Of a stretch of DNA of 14,509 bases, positions 1 through 6,090 are shown piece by piece (positions within the stretch are counted from its first letter, which is position 1; every line of letters starts with the position of its first letter). Location: positions 1 to 14,509 of the forward strand of contig DPLS01000199.1 of the NCBI GenBank assembly GCA_003541875.1, in the 5' to 3' direction. The position numbers and the translations under genes were made by a program. The notes beneath the pieces are model-generated. The model worked only from the letters and a program-made list of their open reading frames with translations, did no database searches and was not told the origin of the DNA. Source of the stretch: Bacteroidota bacterium (GTDB lineage Bacteria; Bacteroidota; Ignavibacteria; UBA10030; UBA6906).

Positions 1-809
1 AGAATGGTGCCAGGATATCCCACCGCAGTTCCTGTGTTGGGATCGGTGAAGGAAACCCACGTGAGCCGGTTCGGCGTTCCGCTTGCCTGGCTGGTCCAAC
101 TTGCACCGCCATTGGTGGTGCGGAAAATTATGCCATAGTCTCCCACTGCAGTCCCGGTGTTGGCATCGGTGAAAGAAACGCCGTAGAGAGTGTTCGTGGT
201 TCCGCTTGACTGGATTGTCCAGCTTGTGCCGCCATTTGTAGTGTGAAGAATGGTGCCAATTGATCCCACCGCAGTTCCGGTGTTGGCATCGCTGAAGGAA
301 ACGCAGTAGAGAGCGTTCGTCGTCCCGCTTGACTGGCTCGTCCAACTTGCGCCACCATTGGTGGTGCGAAGAATGGTGCCAGGATATCCCACCGTAGTTC
401 CTGTGTTGGGATCGGTGAAGGAAACGCCGTAGAGACCCTCCGTCGTTCCGCTTGACTGGCTCGTCCAACTTGCACCCCCATTGGTGGTGCGAAGGATTGT
501 GCCATAGTATCCCACTGCAGTTCCGGTGTTGGCATCGGTGAAGAAGACGCCAGACAGATAGTTCGTTGTTCCGCTTGATTGGCTCGTCCAACTTGTACCA
601 CCATTGGTGGTGCGGAGAATTGTGCCATAGTCTCCCACCGCGGTTCCAGTATTGGCATCGGCGAAGGAAACGCCCCAGAGAATGTTCGTGGTTCCGCTTG
701 ATTGGATTCTCCAGTTCATGCCACCATCGGTAGTGTGAAGAATTGTGCCATACTCTCCCACCGCAGTTCCGGTGCTGCCATCGGCAAAGGAAACGCCCCA
801 GAGAGGGTT
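1..809 (-). repeat. Tandem array of 123-bp (41-residue) coding repeats, six full units plus one partial
   Basis: The landmark GTGCCA-type motif recurs with an exact spacing of 123 bp across the array (near 744, 621, 498, 375, 252, 129 and 6). Units are 809-687, 686-564, 563-441, 440-318, 317-195, 194-72 and 71-1 (cut by the window edge). Units are near-identical at DNA level, including many synonymous positions, which points to recent tandem duplication or gene conversion. Unit 1 is the most divergent (GEYGTILHTTDGGMNW). Each unit encodes one YCF48-like blade. The array is prone to copy-number change and to assembly collapse. Confidence 0.93.
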
Positions 810-899
810 TCCTTGCGGCAGGGGGTTTTGCCAGAACCACTGCGCATCGCACACGCTTGCTGTAACGGCAAGCCCAAACCAAACAAATAAGGTTCGCAT
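1..899 (-). CDS. Secreted YCF48/BNR-like beta-propeller repeat protein, C-terminus outside window
   Basis: An open frame of 299 codons runs from the ATG at 899 to the window edge with no stop, so the 3' end is missing. The N-terminus is a clean signal peptide (MRTLFVWFGLAVTASVCDA, cleavage probable before QW). It is followed by a WFWQNPLPQG lead and then 41-residue repeats of the type N-x-L-x-GVSFTDANTGTAVG-x-YGTI, then LRTTNGG-x-SWTSQSSGTT. The TxxxAVGxxGTILRTTNGGxxW signature belongs to the YCF48-like / Ycf48-HCF136 photosynthesis-assembly-factor family, a BNR/Asp-box type beta-propeller. In heterotrophic FCB bacteria such proteins are usually exported proteins of unknown role, often with a T9SS tail. 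The start lies 25 bp after the stop of the CapA-type gene, with only a weak GTAGGG as possible ribosome site, so translation probably depends on the operon. No catalytic residues are recognisable; binding or scaffold roles are inference. Confidence 0.9.
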   Translation of the reverse strand, partial: MRTLFVWFGLAVTASVCDAQWFWQNPLPQGNPLWGVSFADGSTGTAVGEYGTILHTTDGGMNWRIQSSGTTNILWGVSFADANTGTAVGDYGTILRTTNGGTSWTSQSSGTTNYLSGVFFTDANTGTAVGYYGTILRTTNGGASWTSQSSGTTEGLYGVSFTDPNTGTTVGYPGTILRTTNGGASWTSQSSGTTNALYCVSFSDANTGTAVGSIGTILHTTNGGTSWTIQSSGTTNTLYGVSFTDANTGTAVGDYGIIFRTTNGGASWTSQASGTPNRLTWVSFTDPNTGTAVGYPGTI

Positions 900-924
900 A
901 AGCCCTACTTCGATGCCTGTCAAT

Positions 925-3900
925 CTACCTGAGAAGAATCATCTTCCTCATATCAACAAAATGTCCAGCTTGAAGTCGATACACGTACACGCCACTTGCC
1001 AGCGTTCTCGGCTTCCAGGTAATGGTGTGAGCACCGGCCATCTGCATATCGTTTACCAATGTCGCCACCTCTTGACCGAGAATGTTGAAGACTCTGAGCG
1101 TCGCATGACCTGCACTGGGCAGCACAAACCGGATTGTTGTTGAGGGATTGAAAGGGTTCGGATAGTTCTGGAGAAGCTCGAACCCGGTTGGATGCGATAG
1201 TCCCGGTTCTTCAACGGAAGTCGAAATGTCATCGTATCGAGTTTCCCTGTACGTCACCTGTGCGCTCGTAGTCTGCGAAGTGGATTTGATCTGCACCCAG
1301 TAGTAGTCGTTTGGAGTGTTGATAAGATCAGAAGGATTGAACGGCTTCCAGCCAGACCAAGAGATAATGCCCGCATCGTCAAACCATGATCTTCCGGTCC
1401 CGGATGTGGGTGAGTCACTCGAGAGAAACACATCGAAGTACGTTGTGCCAGCCGCAGGCACAAACTCGCGGTGATAGAGTGTCCAATCTGTAGTTCCGTC
1501 AACCTGTGTGCCGATGTCACTCGTCCCAATCTCTGTGCCGGTTCTTGAGTTGTAGAACCTGACGTTGAGTGCGGCGTTGTTGGCATTTGAAGTTTTGATG
1601 TGGCTATAAAGAGAATAGTGCGCAGTGTCCGACTCACAGAAGATGCGTTTTTCAAAACTCGTCGTGATTGTTCCTGAGGCAGATGTGCGTCGCTGGAGCA
1701 ACGACCGTCGACCTGCATGCGACGTCGTCGTATCATATCCTTCATCGCTCTCATTGATATTCCAAAGCGAGCAGCCTTCGTCCTCAAAGTTGCCAAACCA
1801 AATCACATCTCTTCCGACCCGGTACTGCCAGGATGCAGACGGCGTTATGTTTACGAGTGAGGACAGACTCCCGCTCCGTGCCAACCGCAACGGCACCGAT
1901 ACCCAGTCGCTCCCTTGCTGCTGCACCTGAGTCTGGCTGGTGTGGGACACAACGCTCGGACGAAGATGAAGGGTGTCAAGCACGATTGCCGCGGTGACAG
2001 AATTGGAATCAACGATGAGATATGTTCCCAGGTCCTTTGATCGTCCCGCGAGATAGTCCAGAATGTGCAGTCCAAATCCGCCCTTCGCCCTCATCGGAAT
2101 GTAGTCGTCGATGAACACCGGCGTTACCGAGTATTCAGAGAATCCCCTCCCGTCAATACTCGCATTGAGGATTGCAGTCGGCATTGTTTCAGGGTAGTCG
2201 AGGTCAAAAGCGAAGTTGCCAAGTGAATGAGCAATCAGCTTGCCGCGATACACCTGGAACCCTTGAGTGACGTGAGGATGGTGACAGATCACGAGATCGG
2301 CACCATGGTCAATTGCAAACTGTCTGATTTGGATGTCAGTCAGCAGTGGAGCCAGCAGATACGGAGAGTACTGTTCGTCCCCCTCGTATCCCGAAAGAGA
2401 ACTTTGCTGGTTGTCGACAGGAGCAAAGGAGTATTCAACTCCCGAATGCATTTCAACCACAACCAGGTCAGCAATATTCTTTACGGTATCGATTTGCCGG
2501 GCCAGGTCATACGGAGTGAGGTTTGCAAACCCGGGTTTGTTGAACCCTGCATCGAGGAATGGTTGCCAGTTGTTGTATTGACCCGTCAGATCGCTGGAAG
2601 CCAGGAATGCAACGCATACCCCCGACTTTGAGTAAAAGGCGGGCGTGTATGCCTCGTATGAGTTCGCACCTGCGCCGGAGAACACGATGTTGTTGTTTCT
2701 CAGAACCCCCTGCATCTGTTGAAGTCCCTGAAGCCCATAGTCAACGACATGGTTGTTTGCAATCGAGACTACGTCAATCCCGGCATAGAGCAGACCTGCA
2801 ACGTTTGCAGGTGAACTTCTGAACGTAATAGACTTCGTTGGATGCCGGGTGCCTGTGTTGCAAAGCGGGCTCTCAAGATTCGCCACGGTGATATCCGCTG
2901 CATCGCCAAGCACAGCGCGCGTCGGTGCAAAGATCGCCTCGACCCCCTGCGTGGGAATGATGCCTCCGGGTTGCTCGTATCGTCGCGCCAGCATGATATC
3001 CCCGATGAAATTCATCCTTACCGGGAATGTGGTGGGACCGGGATCGACCTGAATCTGACACGAAGCTCTTCCCCAGAGGCCCGTTTGGTCCACGACTCTA
3101 CACAGCACCGTGTAAGGATGGTTGTCGAGTACAAGAAACGTATGGCGGGGGCTCTGCAGCGTGCTGGTGCCGCCATCTCCGAAGTCCCAGTAGAAGAGAT
3201 GATTTCCGCCGTCAGGATCAACCACATGCCCGAAGAACTGCACATCCACGTTCTTGGTCCCGGACAAACTCACGTACACATCTCCCACGGAATCGGTGAT
3301 CGACACGTGAGGCGCAACAGGCAATGAGTCTGTGATGTCGATGACATCGTCGAAGTAAGCAACCGCATGAGAGGCCTGGTCCCGGTCATTAATGAACAAC
3401 AGTCTATTGATTGTCGGAAGGTAGCCGTACCGTGCCAGCCAATCATCTGCGATGGGAAGCTGATAGAGATTCCAGGATCGAGTTGGAAAAGCTCCCTGGT
3501 ACACAGTGACCCAATCTTGAATGTTGAGCAACTCGGTTCCTGCAAAACCATACATCAACGTGCGGGCAGAATCGTCGATGACTCCGAACCCTTGTATCTC
3601 CCCTACGCTGTCGATGTACGCGGAGACCTGCCACACGTCTGCGGAGTCGATGGAAATGGGTGTGATTTGCTCCATCTTCCAGGTGTTGCCAAAGAGCTTC
3701 AGAGAGTAACGTGAACCCGAGTGGGGCAGAAGAGAATCCACTTGCCAAGCGTTGGGATGTTGATCCTGACCGGGATACGAGAGGAGCTGCACCGTGCCCC
3801 GTTCAAAGCTCTCAATGGTGTCGCCAGGTGTGAGGTTGATGCGCAGATTGCGAGGGGTCTGAGAAGAGAGAGCTGACCCATTGAAGGAGATAGTCGCGAG

Positions 3901-3936
3901 GAGGATCACTGACAGAAGTTTCGCCCTTGGGCTCAT
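925..3936 (-). CDS. Secreted multidomain CapA-type metallophosphatase with PKD domain and T9SS type A sorting tail
   Basis: About 1003 residues counted from the ATG at 3936. Order: signal peptide (MSPRAKLLSVILLATISF); a jelly-roll-like beta domain (about 40-200); a PKD domain (about 208-298, core YWDFGDGG); a CapA/PGA_cap metallophosphatase domain (about 305-580); a second jelly-roll-like domain (about 710-860, starting WFGNFEDEG and ending RSWFDDAGI); and a T9SS tail (about 918-1003, LLQNYPNPFNPSTTI to MILLR). CapA landmarks are present: GDIML (D313), NLE (E355), NNH (H396), MHSGVEY (H497, E501), HHPHV (H552, H553, H555) and HSLGNF (H570), so the metal site looks intact. Family members act in poly-gamma-glutamate capsule formation or as metal-dependent phosphoesterases; the substrate here is unknown. 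The beta domains suggest glycan or surface binding (inference). An in-frame GTG at 3972 would add 12 residues (FWKQGIRSGVR); the ATG is preferred because it gives a canonical signal peptide. Neither start has a strong Shine-Dalgarno. Confidence 0.92.
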   Translation of the reverse strand: MSPRAKLLSVILLATISFNGSALSSQTPRNLRINLTPGDTIESFERGTVQLLSYPGQDQHPNAWQVDSLLPHSGSRYSLKLFGNTWKMEQITPISIDSADVWQVSAYIDSVGEIQGFGVIDDSARTLMYGFAGTELLNIQDWVTVYQGAFPTRSWNLYQLPIADDWLARYGYLPTINRLLFINDRDQASHAVAYFDDVIDITDSLPVAPHVSITDSVGDVYVSLSGTKNVDVQFFGHVVDPDGGNHLFYWDFGDGGTSTLQSPRHTFLVLDNHPYTVLCRVVDQTGLWGRASCQIQVDPGPTTFPVRMNFIGDIMLARRYEQPGGIIPTQGVEAIFAPTRAVLGDAADITVANLESPLCNTGTRHPTKSITFRSSPANVAGLLYAGIDVVSIANNHVVDYGLQGLQQMQGVLRNNNIVFSGAGANSYEAYTPAFYSKSGVCVAFLASSDLTGQYNNWQPFLDAGFNKPGFANLTPYDLARQIDTVKNIADLVVVEMHSGVEYSFAPVDNQQSSLSGYEGDEQYSPYLLAPLLTDIQIRQFAIDHGADLVICHHPHVTQGFQVYRGKLIAHSLGNFAFDLDYPETMPTAILNASIDGRGFSEYSVTPVFIDDYIPMRAKGGFGLHILDYLAGRSKDLGTYLIVDSNSVTAAIVLDTLHLRPSVVSHTSQTQVQQQGSDWVSVPLRLARSGSLSSLVNITPSASWQYRVGRDVIWFGNFEDEGCSLWNINESDEGYDTTTSHAGRRSLLQRRTSASGTITTSFEKRIFCESDTAHYSLYSHIKTSNANNAALNVRFYNSRTGTEIGTSDIGTQVDGTTDWTLYHREFVPAAGTTYFDVFLSSDSPTSGTGRSWFDDAGIISWSGWKPFNPSDLINTPNDYYWVQIKSTSQTTSAQVTYRETRYDDISTSVEEPGLSHPTGFELLQNYPNPFNPSTTIRFVLPSAGHATLRVFNILGQEVATLVNDMQMAGAHTITWKPRTLASGVYVYRLQAGHFVDMRKMILLR

Positions 3937-3990
3937 TCTCACACCACTACGAATTCCCTGCTTCCAGAACACGAATCCATTTGGTTTGGA

Positions 3991-6000
3991 CTACTTGATC
4001 AGCAACATCCTGCCTGTTTCGGCTATTGACCCGGCTTTGAGTCGGACAAAGTACACTCCTGACGGTTGAACTATTCCCCTCTCATCTCGTCCATCCCATT
4101 CCAGTCTCTTCCTTCCGCCAGTCGACGTACCCGAGTAGAGGCTTCTGACTGATTGCCCGAGACTATTGAAGATTATCAATTCAACCAAACCTTGCGACTC
4201 TTGACCGTACGGTACGTCAAATTCAATCACAGTTGTGGAGTTGAAGGGATTTGGGAAATTTGGAGACAGGTTGAAATGAGCACGTGGAATTTCAGCCGCA
4301 GGTGATCCGCCAAGCGGCTGCGTCGTCCTGGCACCTTTGATCAACGGAACGTAAGCATTGTCGTCACTCATCGATACGGGATGGATCTGGGCATCACCAT
4401 ACCGGGTTGCCGTTTTAAGGCTCGTGCTGTTGAATGCACGCAAGTACACGAGATCTCCATTCGCCGGGCACCCTGTTCTGCGATCGGGCCAGGCAATCAA
4501 CTGCAAACGAAACGTGCCCTCCGAAAGAACATTCTCGCCGATAGCATGAGGAATACCTACCAGCCGATCATCGCCCCCAGGCTGACCCCAATCAGGACTT
4601 CCGTTCTCTGCGTTCGGTGGATCAATCGCACCATCCTCTCCGGCCCAGATCAACTGCACGACGTCGCCGTTCTCCAGTGTCTTTCCCCCTTCATCCTCGA
4701 AGGGAACAACATTGGCGACAGTGAACGATTTCCGACGGACGAGACGGTCGTGGGCATATGTGAGCTCTGAGTGGGCATAGGATGCAAATGTAATCTCTGC
4801 CTGAAGCATGCTCCTTGTTGGCGGAATCTCGCGACGCCATTCCCCAAGCAACCGGCTTGCAGCGTTGAAGATTGAATCTTCTGCCGGATAAGTCACCGCC
4901 CATAGCCCATTGCCACATTCGTCCCGAAGCTTGTAGGAGTCGATATAATCCGTGTTCGTCGTGAAGTCGAAAAGGAGTGAGCGAATCTCTGAAGCAATGG
5001 CATTAAGCGGTGAAGTGACCGTGCCACTCGCGGCTTCCGGAGGAACTCCAACAGGCCAGTACGGGACGGCAATCCCCGTGGCAGGGTGGCCGAGAACCGT
5101 CCACATCGTACTGAGAGTTGGCATCTCGCCAGGCTTCACGCCAACAATGGCTGCAACCGAGACGGTCTTGAATCTGCAAACACTGGAATTGGAATAGAAA
5201 TACCCTAGTGGACTTGTCGACGTCCATTCATGCGTATAGGGTATCGAGATAGGGCTACTGTTGAAGTCAGAGAAGTCCCGGGCATGGTAACGGATGATTC
5301 TCCTGTAGTCAAGTGAATCACCGACGTGAAATTCTCCGATCTGGGAAACCGCTCGCCGGTACCGCTCGATCCCAGCATTTCCACCTCCAGTTCTGGAGAA
5401 GTTTGTGCGCAGGATGTAGCCCTCGGAAGACTCGATCGTATCGTTCGCATCAAACCTCCAGTACGCGTTGCCTCCCACTTCATAGATTGCTGCAGCACCC
5501 CCTGCATCAATCACACCGAAGTTGCCCTGGGTTAGTCGACCGGTTATGTTGGTGGAATCGAGGAGTAGCTCGAATTCTTCGACACGAGCGCAAGTCCCAA
5601 GAGCATGCCGCATCAGGAGCCCGTTGCTGAGGCCCGATGTCCCGCCGGGTAGGTCAGATGAAGTGGAATTGATGATGGCAAATCCCCGCTCGTTCACACC
5701 CATCCAGGTTTCCTGGTCCCCCGAATTTGTGACCGCAACATAATGGTGGGGGTAGGATGTATCGTACGAAATGGAGTTGCTTGGCATATCAGCGTTGTCG
5801 CGGACCTTCCAGAGCAACGGACGTCCATCAGCAGTCGCCCTCGCAGACGCAACTCCGATTGTGCATCCCTCGACTGACGGTGTCCTGGTGCGGGGATAGT
5901 ATCTATCATCTGTCGGGGTAAGAGCACGGTCACTTGCGCACAGAACCACAAAGAGCAAGATCGCCGCGTTTCTCACACCGTCCCGAAATTTGCTGGCCAT
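3991..6000 (-). CDS. Secreted Ntn hydrolase (C45 / acyltransferase-like, linear amide hydrolase type) with T9SS sorting tail
   Basis: 669 residues. A hydrophobic export signal (NAAILLFVVLCAS, about 11-23) precedes a short propeptide and then Cys46 in SVEGCTIGVASA, the expected nucleophile exposed by autocleavage in Ntn hydrolases. Matching family landmarks follow: ATADGRPLLWKVRD (53-69, comparable to the GRNxD region of choloylglycine and C45 hydrolases), MGVNERGFAIINST (100-113), GNFGVIDAGG (159-168), YEV (173-175), LRTNFSRTGG (197-206) and IERYRRA. The Ntn domain spans roughly 46-350. A helical stretch, a beta domain (about 425-560, unrecognised) and a T9SS type A tail (575-669, NFPNPFNSTTVI to MLLIK) follow. 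Relatives hydrolyse or transfer amide-linked acyl groups (penicillin acyltransferase, carcinine hydrolase, bile salt hydrolase); the substrate here is unknown. The AAGGA sequence touches the ATG, which is too close for a good ribosome site; an in-frame GTG at 5976 is an alternative start that still keeps the signal peptide. Confidence 0.92.
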   Translation of the reverse strand: MASKFRDGVRNAAILLFVVLCASDRALTPTDDRYYPRTRTPSVEGCTIGVASARATADGRPLLWKVRDNADMPSNSISYDTSYPHHYVAVTNSGDQETWMGVNERGFAIINSTSSDLPGGTSGLSNGLLMRHALGTCARVEEFELLLDSTNITGRLTQGNFGVIDAGGAAAIYEVGGNAYWRFDANDTIESSEGYILRTNFSRTGGGNAGIERYRRAVSQIGEFHVGDSLDYRRIIRYHARDFSDFNSSPISIPYTHEWTSTSPLGYFYSNSSVCRFKTVSVAAIVGVKPGEMPTLSTMWTVLGHPATGIAVPYWPVGVPPEAASGTVTSPLNAIASEIRSLLFDFTTNTDYIDSYKLRDECGNGLWAVTYPAEDSIFNAASRLLGEWRREIPPTRSMLQAEITFASYAHSELTYAHDRLVRRKSFTVANVVPFEDEGGKTLENGDVVQLIWAGEDGAIDPPNAENGSPDWGQPGGDDRLVGIPHAIGENVLSEGTFRLQLIAWPDRRTGCPANGDLVYLRAFNSTSLKTATRYGDAQIHPVSMSDDNAYVPLIKGARTTQPLGGSPAAEIPRAHFNLSPNFPNPFNSTTVIEFDVPYGQESQGLVELIIFNSLGQSVRSLYSGTSTGGRKRLEWDGRDERGIVQPSGVYFVRLKAGSIAETGRMLLIK

Positions 6001-6090
6001 TCCTTTTCGAGATTGGATTCCGCTGCACGTACGTCACAACGTGGTCAATCGGTCTCGACTGACCACGTCATGCACTACCAACTTGAACTT
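6001..6090 (-). other. 90-bp intercistronic region between the second C25 gene and the Ntn hydrolase
   Basis: This is the longest gap in the window. It contains the stem-loop described at 6039-6068 and little else. I see no convincing -35/-10 pair and no Bacteroidota-type TTTG / TAnnTTTG pair. The sequence next to the downstream start reads AAAAGGA directly before ATG. Confidence 0.6.
6039..6068 (-). terminator. Intercistronic stem-loop, possible attenuator or 3'-end-stabilising hairpin
   Basis: Plus-strand arms ACGTGGTCA (6039-6047) and TGACCACGT (6060-6068) are perfect 9-bp reverse complements. Inside them, after one mismatch pair, TCG and CGA add three more pairs around a four-base GTCT loop. 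On the transcribed minus strand the hairpin begins 22 nt after the stop of the second C25 gene. No U-run follows it, so it is not a standard intrinsic terminator. It could slow transcription, protect the upstream mRNA or bind a protein dimer. The structure is seen directly; the role is inference. Confidence 0.55.

Noticed and set aside
128..658. Long minus-strand open frame of 176 codons inside the repeat array
   Set aside because: It is the out-of-frame reading of the 123-bp repeats. Because the period is divisible by three, one stop-free unit makes the whole array stop-free. The true frame has a signal peptide and the YCF48-like motif.
1..809. CRISPR array
   Set aside because: The 123-bp units are contiguous coding repeats in one frame with no alternation of short repeat and unique spacer.
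2227..2631. Plus-strand open frame of 134 codons, and other plus-strand frames across the window
   Set aside because: They lie antisense to clear domains of minus-strand genes, have no recognisable motif or ribosome site, and would cover conserved catalytic regions.
6039..6068. Standard rho-independent terminator ending the C25 transcript
   Set aside because: The stem is good, but the minus strand after it reads TGTGACGTACGTGCAGCG with no U-run, so I list it only as a stem-loop with possible attenuating role.
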